Positions 10,255-21,109 of a stretch of 64,000 nucleotides of DNA are shown here, piece after piece. A model generated the notes under the pieces. That model saw nothing but the letters and a program-made list of their open reading frames with translations, ran no database searches and was not told the origin of the DNA. Both the position numbers and the translations under genes were made by a program. The stretch is from positions 186,001 through 250,000 of the forward strand of contig JANQBS010000005.1 of NCBI GenBank assembly GCA_033085395.1, given 5' to 3'. This DNA comes from Xanthoparmelia taractica (taxonomy: Eukaryota > Ascomycota > Lecanoromycetes > Lecanorales > Parmeliaceae). Numbering within the stretch: the first letter of the stretch is position 1; every line of letters starts with the position of its first letter.

Positions 10255-11931
10255 ATGTCCCTGTCTTCCTCCAAATCCGAGATCGAGGAAGTGGGAGAGG
10301 GGGAGGGAGAGCAGAAGAGCTTCGCCGCCTCAGACCGAGAAGACTCGTCATTGAAAGCAGATCACGGCAATCCTACAATCAAAGCGAGCAACCAACAGCC
10401 ATATCTGGATATTCCACTCCGGTCCGCTTTTGCAAGGTCCTCCGATACCCTGTCCAATCTCTCCAACCATTCTGCAGACAACGAAAATCAAAGACGTACT
10501 GCACCCTTGCTCACCCTGTCTTCAAGCGGGCGTTTACTCTCAAGGTCTCCCGCACCATCGCCCAGGACATGGAGAGAAACAATTCGCCTGTTCTGGGCCA
10601 GGAACAAGGGCTTGAGCTTGGTCATACTGGCGCAACTCTTCGGTTCCATAATGAACGTTACAATCAGACTACTGGAAGTGAATGGAACATCTGGCCCTGC
10701 GATGGATCCCTTTCAGGTACGCCCCGCTGTGCTCCTGATGTTCCCCCCCGGACATGCTCGGTGCAAATCTCACAATGATAGATCTTGTTTGCTCGAATGA
10801 CCGGCACTCTCGTCCTTAGCGGCATCTATCAGTGGTGGGCTAAAGTCGAGGGAGCACCCTTTGGATCGCGGGAGGTTCGTGGACTCCTGATTGCACGTGG
10901 GTTCGGTGGATTTTTCGGAGGTAAGTGAAGGCACCATTCGAGGAAGGGCTCAGCAGTGACTGACCTCTGGCAGTATATGGCATCTACTGTGAGCACGAAA
11001 GTGCCACCTCCGTTTCAGATCTACAGCCTAACAGGTCAAAGATTCCCTCAAATACCTGCCCCTGTCAGACGCTACGGTGATCACCTTTCTTGCACCAACC
11101 GTGGCTAGCTGGGCCTGTTCATTCCTTCTCCATGAGCCATTCACACGCAACGAGCAGATCGCCGGTGTTATCTCCTTCCTGGGCGTCGTTTTCATCGCCA
11201 GACCCACATCTCTGCTTCCACATCACTCGGACGTACCGCCTATAGCAAGTGGAGCCGGCGAGGGAGTCCTCTCCGTCAACGCCACCGTACCTGCCGGTTC
11301 CCAGGAACTCAATCACGTAACATCTGCACAGCGTCTCGGTGCTGTGGGAGTTGCGCTCATTGGCGTTCTCGGAGCAGCTTCCGCATACACTACCATCCGT
11401 TGGATTGGCAAGCGCGCACATCCCCTAATTTCCGTGAATTACTTCGCCGTCTACACCACAATAGTCAGTACCGTGGTGCTCCTCGCGGTTCCAGGCATAG
11501 ACTTCCGACTGCCCGCCAACGTGCGGCAGTGGGTCTACCTGGTCTCCCTCGGAATCTGTGGGTTCCTGATGCAATTCTTACTGACGGCAGGCCTGCAGCA
11601 TGAAAAGGGCAGTCGAGCGACCAACATGGTCTACACGCAGATGCTGTTCGCGCTCGCGTTTGACAAGATTGTATGGAACACGACGCCGGGGGCTTGGGGT
11701 ATAGCCGGGAGCAGTCTCATCTTGGGTAGTGCGCTGTATGTGGCTTTGCTTGATAACAATAATGATAATCGGAAGAAGAAGAATAATAGCCAGGGTCGAG
11801 GAGAGGGAGTGGGGGATGAGGAAGTGGCGCTAGTGGGAGATGACGCTAATGGGTGTGAGGGTGATGTACATAATGGGACAGGGCCGCTCAGAGGCGTTCA
11901 GGAAGTACAGCTAAGGACGCTCAGGGTGTGA
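10255..11931 (+). CDS. DMT-superfamily (EamA / SLC35G-like) membrane transporter
   Basis: My model has exons 10255-10716, 10782-10920, 10974-10988 (15 nt) and 11042-11931, giving 501 residues. A hydrophilic Ser-rich N-terminus of about 115 residues precedes roughly ten membrane segments in two EamA-like halves. Family sequences are clear: NVTIRLLEVNG, ILFARMTGTL, RGFGGFFGVYGIYYSLKYL and PLSDATVITFLAPT. The splice choice at the micro-exon is supported because it restores VYGIYYSLKYLPLSDA, whereas the nearer 'acag' acceptor shifts frame. The C-terminal tail is Asn/Lys- and Gly-rich and cytosolic. The substrate cannot be told; fungal homologues are annotated as drug/metabolite or nucleotide-sugar-like carriers. 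The 3' end converges on the sugar transporter. Confidence 0.88.
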
Positions 11932-12320
11932 AAGTATTGGAGCCTTCGTTCTTGGACAGGTTTTGGGTAATGGCGAAACCGGAGCACGGGAGAACACGAG
12001 TTGTCATATAATCAACGACCTTAATTACAGTTTGTCAGAGAAATGAAGAGCTTGATTTGTACACCACGTTGTTGGACAAGTTCCGAGGATCCTTACCATC
12101 ATTTACCGGGAAGCGCCCCTGGCAGAGTAATAAACAAACACGATTGAGAGGGTGTACGTGTAGTATCTTTGGCAAAATGGCCCAAGAGAAAGGGCTGCAT
12201 GACGGTTATATTCCCATCTCTAGTCTCTGTTCTACAACGCAGAGCAGGCCACACTCTCACTCAATGAGAGATATTTTTTTTGTACAATCAAGAAAGCGAT
12301 GGCACAAACCCCTCCCTTCT
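11932..12320. terminator. Convergent 3' intergenic region
   Basis: These 389 bases separate two converging transporter genes. AT-rich patches such as 'taataaacaaac' near 12130 could serve as poly(A) signals. Nothing else was seen. Confidence 0.4.
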
Positions 12321-13983
12321 TCACGTATCTCGAAGTTTAGCCCTCCTCAAGCTCTCATCCACACCATACGAATCCCTCAGCAAACCCCGCACATTCTCCA
12401 AGCCCAACCCTTTCGTCTCCGGATAAATCATCCAGCAGCACACCCACCCACCAACGCATACAAAAGCGTAAATCGCAAACGTCCACGCCGGCGTCAGAAA
12501 CTCCATCATAGGCAGGAACGTAATGCCGACGATGAAATTACACCCCCAGTTCGTAGCGGTCGCGAGCCCGGAGCCCAGGGATCGGACGGACAAGGGAAAG
12601 AGCTCGCTATGCTGCCAGGCGACGTTGCCGAGGCCCGTTGCGTACCCGCAGACGTAGACGACCATGGCGATTAGGATCACGGCGGCCCAGGGGTTTGAAG
12701 AGTCGATATCGGACGCTGATGAGTTGGCGGAGTGGTGGGTCCAGTTTGGATGACCGAGGCATTCGTAGGCGACTGAACAGACTATGAGGCCTAGGATCAT
12801 TACGGGGATCGAGAGAAGCAGGATGCGTCGACGGCCTACGTGGTCGATGATCATGAGGGCGAGTAAGGTGCAGACGAAATTGGTGAGGGCGATGGACAGG
12901 GAGGTTAGTGTTGGGGAGTAGAATTCTAAGAGTGAGAAGATGGAGGCAGAGAAATATATGAGTGAATTCTATATAATGTCAGCTGCAAAGTCTCCAGTTA
13001 CCCAACAAGAGGAGCTTACGAAGCCACATAGCTGCTGCAGTCCTTGGAGCAAGCAGGCAATCGTCAACGCTCTTCTGTTGCCGCCAACATAAAATGACTC
13101 CGCCAATCTGTTTCGCGCTCGAGTAAGCCACATATGAGGTTGGTTCCCTGTTACGGAGGTAGATATATCATTATTTGTGGCTTCTTCCTCCACAATCTCT
13201 GTCTTGATGGCATGCAGTACCTCCTCCACAACGTCGTCTTTCCCAGCGGCGTAGACTTTCCGAAGAATGTCGCGAGCTTGTTGTGACCTGCCGTCCTTCA
13301 CCAACCACCTTGGACTCTCCGGTAACACGAGCATCAATGTAAGCTGCAACACCGCCGGCGCAGCCCCTAAGCCCACCATCCACCTCCAACCATTCCTCCG
13401 CGTGGACAGAGCGTACCCTATAACGTAGGCAATCACCTGGCCAGTAGCGATGAATAATATGCTCAAAGTGACCAGTTTCCCCCGGAAAGCTGCAGGCGAG
13501 AGCTCGGAGATATACAGCGGGACCACGAGGCTTGCTCCACCAACGGCAAAGCCAACGATGCTTCTCCCCACCACCATGCCAGACACCGAGGTGATGACAG
13601 ACTGACACAAAGCACCGGTAATGAAGAGGACATCTGCGATCAAAATGATCGGCTTCCGCCCAATCCTATCAGCCAGGAGCGCGGCGAGAGGGCTGGCAAT
13701 AAGAGCGCTCAGACTCGTGCAGGAGGTGATAAAGACTTTTGTCCAGAGTTGTCAGGGGATGCCCCAGATCTTCGCCAATGGAAACGAGGGTTGAGGAAAT
13801 GACGCCAGTATCATAGCCGAAGAGAAGACCGCTGATACCGGCGGCGAAGGTGAGGGCCCATATGAATGCGCTTGGTGATGTTGTACCGTTGTCTCTGGAG
13901 GACCCATCCTGAGCATGATCAAATAGTCGACGCTCGTCGTCCTCGATTAAGGGTGCATGCGCTCCATCGTCGCGGTCCACCAT
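12321..13983 (-). pseudogene. Myo-inositol-type MFS sugar transporter with apparent +1 frameshift
   Basis: Two exons, 13983-13020 and 12968-12321, encode about 536 residues of a 12-TM sugar-porter protein if one surplus base is discounted. Motifs are GLLFGYDTGVISSTLVSIG, GRKPIILIADVLF, GRSIVGFAVGGASLVVPLY, PESPRWL, LQQLCGFNSLIYFSA, DHVGRRR and PETKGLGLENV. The GGASLVVPLYISE segment and overall match favour the ITR/myo-inositol proton-symporter branch. The break lies at the A4 run on the coding strand (13737-13740). The frame before it reads PLTTLDK and the frame after it reads FITSCTSLSALIASP. Removing one base joins them, and the total model length is off by exactly one base. No plausible intron covers the break without deleting conserved residues. 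It is either a real lesion or a homopolymer sequencing error. Every other part looks intact. Confidence 0.8.
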
Positions 13984-14358
13984 ATCAGACAGCTCGAGTT
14001 CTGGGTCTGCCGTGTCTGCGTTTCTGACAACATGCTTACTGAAGCAACATTAAGTACCTTATCTTACATATGGGTCCTCGAGTGACGGGTGATATTTGAT
14101 AGGTTGCACGAGGTTGAATCAAGCGCACTATAACCCTAAAGCTAAACCCCACTAAGATACAGGCGCATGTATTGACAGCTCACGTGGCTATGCCTTAAGA
14201 CTTATTTGAACTATCAAAAGACGAAAACAAACAGAGAGCTGATCTGGTCCTAAGATATGATTTATGTAATATTAATGGTATCCACCAGGTATCCTATTCC
14301 CATAAATCCCTTTTGATGCCGCTATACCCTTACAAACAGGCACCGTAATCTCGGCGTC
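13984..14358. promoter_or_regulatory. Promoter region of the sugar transporter
   Basis: These 375 bases lie between the transporter start and the 3' end of AGX1, both on the minus strand. An 'aaggtact' motif lies near 14055. No ORF or repeat was seen. Confidence 0.4.
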
Positions 14359-15612
14359 CTAAACCTTTACACCAGCCTCAACGAGACTCTCTTTGAGAGC
14401 TTTCAATGCTCGATCAATGTCATCTCTCGTTGGGTCTGTGACACTGACACCCATATGGCCGAACCGTATGTACTTAGCTGCAATTTCCTTATGCAGACCT
14501 CCTGCGAAGATTACCCCTTTCTTAAGCATGTTGGGCAGAATGTCAGTTGCTTTAACGCCTTCTGGTAAGTAAATGGCCGTCATTCCGTTTGCTTGATTTT
14601 CCGGCTTTGTGGCCAGCTGTTTCAATCCGTATGATGTTATAGTTGATTTGATTCGCCGTGACGCCTCACGGTGGGCAGCAAAACGGTCGGAAAGCGGACG
14701 GGATACAATCTGCGTCAGAGTGGTATGGAGAGCGTTGATAAGTTGAGTCGGCGGGGTTGCGAAGTATGAGGGCTTCTTAGCTTCGTAGTTTTGCATGACT
14801 TAAACAATATTAGCGAAGAGTTTTGGGATCATGCAAGGGATACTTACTCGGCAGCCAATTCTTGAAAGAAGCAAAGTAAGATGACGGTGGAGTTTTCCTC
14901 TTCTTGAAAGTTTCCATAGCACGCTCAGAGCACATCATAATTGAAAGACCAGGCGGACAGCCAATGCCTTTCTGGCTTGCGGTCAAGACAACATCAAGGC
15001 CCCATTCATCGAAGCAGATCTCCTCACTTCCAACGCTGCATACACCGTCAACGACCACCAAAGTCTCGGGGCTGACTCTGTGTACTAGTCCCGAGAGCGC
15101 CTTAATTTCGCTTAGCACGCCTGTAGATGTATCGACATGCGTGACCGAGAGCAGTTTATAGTGCTTCTCCTTCAACGCCTTCTCCACTTCTGGGAGCTGC
15201 GGTCGGTCGCCAATCGGCGCTTTTAGCTGCGTTGTTTTGACGCCATATGTCTCGAAGCATTCGGCAAAAGAGTCCGCGAAGTAGCCTGTATGCAGAACAA
15301 GTGCGTCTTCGCCCCTCTCTATCAGATTCGCCGCGACCAAATCCCAGCCAAGTGTGCCACTGCCGGATATGACGAAAGGTTGAGAAGCCGGATTTGAGGT
15401 CTGCAAGAGCTTTCGAAGCATAGTGAGAGTCTCGCCGAAGGTAGCGACGAAGGCCGGGCCAACATGGCTCTGGCTTGGTATATTCAGTATAGGGCAATCG
15501 CTAGAGCTGGACATCTGGCACACCTGAAGTGGCCCATGGATAGAAGAACAGCATCATCGAACTCAATTGGCCCTGGAATCATCAAGGCCGGATGCTCTGC
15601 TTGACCTGACAT
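14359..15612 (-). CDS. AGX1: Alanine:glyoxylate aminotransferase (class V, PLP)
   Basis: Three exons, 15612-15524, 15473-14848 and 14798-14359, give 384 residues in phase. The order of motifs is that of Agx1/serine-pyruvate transaminases: N-terminal ALMIPGPIEFDDAVL, then MGHFSQSHVGPAFV, the SGSGTLGWD turn, VDGVCSVGSEE, and the PLP-lysine segment TASQKGIGCPPGLS. The C-terminal domain ends with RFGHMGVSVTDPTRDDI. The enzyme converts glyoxylate and alanine to glycine and pyruvate. I chose the ATG at 15612 because homology starts right after it. An in-frame ATG at 15936 would add 108 residues including an Arg-rich stretch that could be a targeting sequence. Transcription diverges from VPS29. Confidence 0.93.
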
Positions 15613-16219
15613 ATTGACTTTTTGATCTTCCGGTGGAGCGGACTTGGGTCTGTCTCTCTGGATTGGTAAATACTCAAGGTCGTCTTGTGTGCCCGCTTGT
15701 CTCTCGGTTGAGAATGGGGTGTTAATCTCTAACAGAGGCCTCTGCTCAAGGTGTCTCGAGATGAGCGAGAGTCTTGCGCGTGGGGGAGCCAGGGCTAAAG
15801 AATTGAGGGGTCTTCGGCAGAGGAGGGGAATCTCGGGGGCAGGATGACGTCTCTTTAGTCTCGAATAAAACCCGAAAGAGATAAATTGACCTGGGATACT
15901 TATAGGAAAGTGTGTGTATAGAACCAGGACGAGCATGCATTGGAATACAAAGAGTTGCAACGATAGATATACGAAGGCCTAGATGTCCCCCAAAAGGATT
16001 TTCGGCAGGGATGTCGGAGGTCACTCTCGTAAATAAATCAACACTGGCTGCACGTACGAGAACCGTCTTTGAAGTCAAACTCCCTGAGTAGTATTATCCA
16101 TTCGACAATGTCTACTTTCTGAAGTCGGCATGAAGTCGCCTTAAAGTCAACAAGCAGCCTCCTCGAAAATAGCGACTCCTCCACCTTCCAAGAGCCAATG
16201 GTAGAACCACAAAACTACA
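15613..16219. promoter_or_regulatory. Divergent promoter AGX1 / VPS29
   Basis: This 607-base gap separates two outward-facing starts. The reverse-strand frame continuous with AGX1 stays open across much of it (to about 15960), so part may be translated leader. No other element was identified. Confidence 0.5.
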
Positions 16220-16996
16220 ATGACCTCCAGACTGGTACTGGTCCTCGGTGACCTTTTTATACCAGACCGAGCCCCAGTACGAAAACTTGACCCAAAGTAT
16301 CGCCCGCTGTTATCCATGGGCTGATCTGTTTACAGGACATACCGGCCAAAGTACGCCCCAGCACTGCTCGCTCTCCTCCAACTCCCTACTGATCTTCCCC
16401 ATCGCCAGTTCAAAAAGCTCCTGGCACCGAACAAGATTGGCCAGATATTGTGCCTCGGCAACCTCACCGACAAAGAAACCTACGACTTCCTTCGGGGCAT
16501 AGCCCCAGATCTCCAGATCGTCAAAGGTGACTTTGACGTCGAAGCACCCAACCTCGCCCTCTCAAAAGTTGTGACACACGGCTCCCTACGTATTGGCTTT
16601 ACGCATGGGCACACTATAATACCGCCCGGCGATGCGGATAGCTTGTTGATAGCAGCGCGGCATATGGACGTCGATGTTCTGTTGTGGGGGGGCACACACA
16701 AATTTGAGGCATATGAGCTCGAGGGAAAGTTCTTTGTCAACCCGGGAAGTGCAACGGGGGCGCTAGGGACAGGTTGGTGGGCCGAGGAGGAGGAGCCCGT
16801 GCCGAGCTTTTGTTTGATGGATGTGAGTCATGATGAAGTGGTTTTATGTGGGAAAGGGAAAGCTAACAAGGTCTAGGTGCAAGGCGATGTCCTGGTGCTT
16901 TATGTATATCAATTAAAGGCTGATCCAAGCGGTGGAGAGACTGTTGGCGTGGAAAAGGTCTCCTTCAGGAAGCAGAACATTGGTTCAGCCGCTTAA
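16220..16996 (+). CDS. VPS29: Retromer subunit Vps29
   Basis: Four exons, 16220-16276, 16336-16350 (15 nt), 16409-16822 and 16877-16996, give 201 residues, the usual fungal length. The metallophosphoesterase-like fold is evident: LVLVLGDLFIPDR, FKKLLAPNKI, LCLGNLTDKETYDFL, VKGDFD, FTHGHTIIPPGD, GGTHKFEA and NPGSATGA. The final exon restores the family's QGDVLVLYVYQL ending; without it the frame would stop early at 16876. Vps29 is the scaffold that links Vps35 in the endosomal cargo-recycling retromer. The position that is His in the human GDLHIP motif is Phe here, consistent with a non-catalytic role. The 15-nt exon encodes only DIPAK. Confidence 0.95.
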
Positions 16997-17082
16997 GTAA
17001 TGATACACCTCCTCGCTCGTTTGATCAGTCCTTTGCGTTCTCGCTCTATCATCACTCCTAGTGCAAGGACTGTTCTTGAAGT

Positions 17083-17981
17083 CTAAAACACGAACATGAC
17101 CACCGTGATCACTAGTAACCCCATAACGACGCACCCTAGTCTGCGCAACAGTTTTCGATTCTTGCCATCCCAGTGCTCTTCGGCCTGGCTTTGCACAGCA
17201 ATTTGGTCGGTCTTCGCTCCCCCGATTGTTGTAGTCCCAAGAATACTATCGTTGAGTCGCAAATCCTCACCCTTCTGACTTACGTTCTCTGGCTGGTGAT
17301 TCTGCGATGCATATGTCGGTACGGCTCTAACTGCAGAGAGGCTGCTGGGTAGAGTTCCCGTTTGCATAGGTTCAATTATGGCCGGGATGATGCAATGGTA
17401 GAGGCCTTGGGAAATGAAGGATGTACTGTTTGGAACAGGTAAGGGCTGGAGCACCGCTAAAGTTCTGTAGGGATATTCGAAGCACGGGTCGAACGCATAG
17501 CGCAGGCCAATGGCGCAACACCCACCGCGTGCACAGGCGGGACGTTCGGTTGTCCGATTAGAGCTCTCACCCATATTATCAGAGCGATAAGAGTCACTAG
17601 TACAGCAGAAGACGTGAAAGGATGTTGACGATGAGCTACGACAGGTCGTGTCTGGTGGGCAGCATATTTCCTATAAGAGGAAATCAGTCAGAAGCAATGG
17701 ATGAGATACCATCCTCGAAGACACACGGAATGACCAAATGCTGCACATGGGTTCTGCTTGTTCCCATAGAACGTCAAATCCACATCGAGTTCATCCGACC
17801 CAAGGAATGGCGTGTCTGTTATGAACGAACTTGGGATGCATGTTCTTGTTTGCGGAGCGAGCTTGCTTGTTAGTCCTTCCACTGCAAGATTGCACACGAG
17901 CAAGACGAAAAGTGAGATGACCGTGGTGCCGCCAACGGCGATAATAGGTGGGTGGTGAATTGTTAGGAACGGCTTCGGCAT
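17083..17981 (-). CDS. Cys-rich membrane-anchored surface protein, unknown function
   Basis: My two-exon model, 17981-17727 and 17670-17083, gives 280 residues. The N-terminus (PPIIAVGGTTVISLFVLLVC) is a signal peptide or anchor. A Cys-rich ectodomain follows: RTCIPSSF, NPCAAFGHS, EICCPPDTTC, VFCC, PACARGGCC, DPCFEYPYR and LYHC. It carries N-glycosylation sequons NRT, NST and NVS. A single C-terminal hydrophobic segment (CVVMGLLVITVVMFVF) ends the protein. The CCPP..TC pattern resembles Cys-rich modules common in fungal secreted proteins, but I cannot name the family. The GTGTGT donor was chosen over GTATCT because only it keeps CAAFGHS in frame with EICCPP. An alternative start in another frame at 18078 also encodes a signal peptide (MQTALLLLLVAPLAG). 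Confidence 0.6.
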
Positions 17982-18805
17982 TGATATGATGGTAAGTAGG
18001 GGATGGCTTCTCAATCGGCGCCGCGAGGCCTGCTAGAGGCGCCACGAGAAGCAGCAGGAGAGCAGTTTGCATTAGTTGAGCATGAAGGTCGATGCAAAAA
18101 GGTGGGAGGGTCCAGCCATCGTGCAGGTTTGCAAGGAGGAGATTGAAATTTTCATATACGTGTGACATATCGAGGGATTAGAGACTTCAAAAAAGGTTCA
18201 TATGCGAAGGGATGCTCCTTCCGAAGACGTCGGAAGCTGCAAAGCAAGACCTTTTCAGCGATTCCAAATATAGCAAGCATAGCTTACTGCATCTGTCTGC
18301 TGTCGAGTTAAGCAATTCGAACTACGGATGACTTTGCAGAAGTCTAAAACACTGTTCAAGGACGATGACTTTTCCAATGAAGCAGGGGAACATTTGGTCC
18401 TTTGAACTTGGATCGTTAAATGTTTGGATATTGCCGAAAATGGCATAGCTTCAGGGCAAGGACGTGAATCCGAATGCTCGGAAATCTCCGCGTTTAGTTC
18501 TAGATCCGAATTATTCCAGCCGCCTTCTATGCCAGCCGCCTTTTTAGAAACCTGATACCACTCAGCTACTGTTTTCTTTTTCATGATGAACGAATTTCCT
18601 TACTATTTCCTTTGCATATACAATTATCCTCCTTCCTCTTTGACAGCAAGGTGACTGTAGAACATCTGTACTATATTACTGACCTTATTTTGTGCATTCA
18701 GCTCATAGCCTTGCAACAACAGTTTAATTGCTGGTGCATCGTCTTTCTATCAGACCAGTTGTTAACCGTTGTTACCCTTCCACAAAGAGAACGACAAGAG
18801 CACAG
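17982..18805. promoter_or_regulatory. Divergent promoter between two Cys-rich surface-protein genes
   Basis: These 824 bases lie between outward-facing genes. A 109-codon reverse frame (18255-18584) has no domain and is likely chance. Pyrimidine-rich tracts precede the downstream ATG. Confidence 0.45.
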
Positions 18806-20298
18806 ATGCTTCCTCTAGCTGCCTTTCAGCTGATCCCAGCTTCGTTGCTCCTGTTCATTGCCACGGCTCCGACCGTCACACAAGCCCTCGATAAACCCTG
18901 GCCATTTGGCCTTGGACATTTCTCGAAAAGCAAATCTGGGCATGAATTACGGAGAAGAAGAGATGAAACCGATACCACACACCCCATGGCTCAGGTTCCG
19001 ATTGCGGTGCGGAAGATGAGTAACGACCAAGGAGAAATGTTCTTTCCCGAGTACTGGCAATTCGAACCAGAGACCAATGGCGCGTCGAAGCTTGAGCTAG
19101 ATAGAAGGAAACATGTACCCGGCTCTTTGGGACCTCCGGAAGATACATCGGATTGGGCCAACGCATCTATGCCACAACCACTGCAGGCTCCCTTCGCTCT
19201 GCATATCAATCGCCAACTCGACACACGGCCCCTCACCAGTCGTCTACTGCGCCCCCCTGGAGCTATCTTTGCCCGCGATGCTCGCGATTTTACTTGTCCA
19301 GGTGGCACTTCCAACTGTGCCTCGATCAACCGCCCGTACAGTTGCTGTGCAGCGGGCCTAGTCTGCCAGCTCACAACGGACTCGGGACTGGGAGATGTGG
19401 GCTGCTGTGAACCTGGACAGGTCTGCGGTGACAAAGTGTCGGGTTGCCCCGAGACAGATCTGGCCTGTCCCGACAGCTTAGGGGGTGGGTGCTGTATCCC
19501 AGGTAGTCGTTGCATTGGTGTAGGTTGTGAGTTTGATATCCGCTCCCCCAAGATCGCACAGAATACTAATCTTCGACCCGCAAAGGCGTTGTTGGCACTA
19601 CAGTGATCTCAACCGTCCAGCCTACGGTGACCGAGACTCCCACGAGTTCTTCTACATCTTCCACATCCAGCTCCTCGACCACACCTACAACCACCCCCGT
19701 CGTCCCTCTAACCTCCACGTCCACCTCTACGGTTACAACCTCGACCACCTCAACCGTGACCAGTTCTTCCTCTCATTCATCTTCTATATCCACAACCCAA
19801 TCACCTAGCTCTCCTGCCGTACCAATCCGTCCAACTTCATCTGCCGTACCTACCACAACGACAACAGCCTCCCCCGTGACAGTCACGCCTTCGCAATGTC
19901 CAACAGGTTACTTCCAATGCAGCGCCTACTACCACGGCGGCTGCTGCCAAGTCGGTCGAGACTGTAGCCTGACGTCCTGTCCCGTGGCCTCCTCAACGCT
20001 TGCTGTGAACAGTGACGGCGTTACGGTGGCAGTGCCTAGCGTAACCGATGGAGCAGCAGTGGGATTGGGAGCCAATGGATGTGCCCAGGGATGGTTCTCC
20101 TGCGCGAGCGGGCAGGGGGGTGGCTGCTGTCCTAGCGGCTATGCGTGTGGGACGAGTTGTACGGCTACGGGAGTTGTCGTGCAGGGTGGCGCGACTGGAA
20201 CTGCCCAGGTTGCGAAGGACAATGGTGCAGGAAGAGCAGATGTGAGAAACTGGATGGCTATTGGGTCCATTGGTCTGGTAGCGTTCCTTGTGTCATGA
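18806..20298 (+). CDS. Secreted GPI-anchored-type Cys-rich cell-surface protein
   Basis: Two exons, 18806-19526 and 19586-20298, encode 477 residues. It starts MLPLAAFQLIPASLLLFIAT, a signal peptide. Three Cys-rich modules follow the pattern C-x-CC...C: NRPYSCCAAGLVC with VGCCEPGQVC and GGGCCIPGSRC, then after a long Ser/Thr linker FQCSAYYHGGCCQVGRDC, and last WFSCASGQGGGCCPSGYAC. The linker is O-glycosylation-type. The C-terminus ends with a hydrophobic segment (WMAIGSIGLVAFLVS) after a small-residue region, as in GPI-anchor signals. The splice join rebuilds IGVGCVVGTTVIS with its Cys intact. The role is probably structural at the wall or plasma membrane; the ligand is unknown. Confidence 0.85.
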
Positions 20299-21109
20299 GA
20301 TTGGAGAGGACTCTATCAGGGGAATTCGAGTTGTTCTTTTATGCATAGCGAGGAGTGCTCAGGTTTATGTATTAGGTAGCAGGAGACGTCGAGTCTGTTA
20401 CCTGTTGATACCCCCAGATTCTTGAATACAGTGTAGTGTAGGGATATGACCACATATTGTTTAGACCCTTGAGAAGAAACCTAGGTACAGGAATACCCAG
20501 TCCAGTAAACCCACGATTCGTCACTTCAAGCCATCGCCCGGTTTTATTGCCAAACTCGTGCACTTGCACAAGGGCGACTATGCACATTTGGGTGTCAGCT
20601 ACCTTACCCAAAACTCACGCACTTGTAACGGGACCGCACGCCCTGTCTCGTAACCGTAAAATTTCCAAGGTAAGGTAAGGTATTTTTCCGTTACGCCTTG
20701 TTGGTTTGACCCTACACTAGGTAATCCCCGTTCTCCGTTCATTTCCTATGGAAGAACCTCATGCGCTTTCATCGGAATTCATGCCTCTACCTAAACCCAT
20801 AGACCAGGTGAACTTTCTAAAACCGTCCGGCTCGACATCACTGCTCTAAAGTACAAATTGAGAGCAAAGCATCGCAGAGCTAGATTTGCAAGTAAACAAT
20901 ATGGAAAGCTTCGATGGGTATGAGCTTTCCACGTTAGCAACACCAAAACGCCTTCGCTTAAATCATGTGCAACAGCCGGCTGAGACACAGAATCCAAAAT
21001 AGCAGAGAGACTGCCTCAAGGGGTAGTCGTAGGACAAGTTTTCGATCATATTATGATGTAAAGATTGCCGGTAGCCACGATGTCCGCCTCGATGACTCTT
21101 AAGATACTA
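20299..21109. other. Convergent intergenic region with AGGTA-type motifs
   Basis: There is no gene between the 3' ends of the GPI-type gene and BUD6. It holds 'acctaggtac' (20479-20488), a triple 'aaggtaaggtaaggt' (20667-20681) and 'actaggtaat' near 20717, members of a motif that recurs in other gaps of this window. Confidence 0.6.

Noticed and set aside
13737..13800. An intron (donor GTTTCC, acceptor AAAAG) explaining the transporter frameshift
   Set aside because: It would remove the conserved SIGEDLG..LTTLDK segment and has a poor donor, so a one-base indel is more likely.
18255..18584. 109-codon reverse frame in the divergent promoter
   Set aside because: Low-information sequence with no domain; sits between two promoters.
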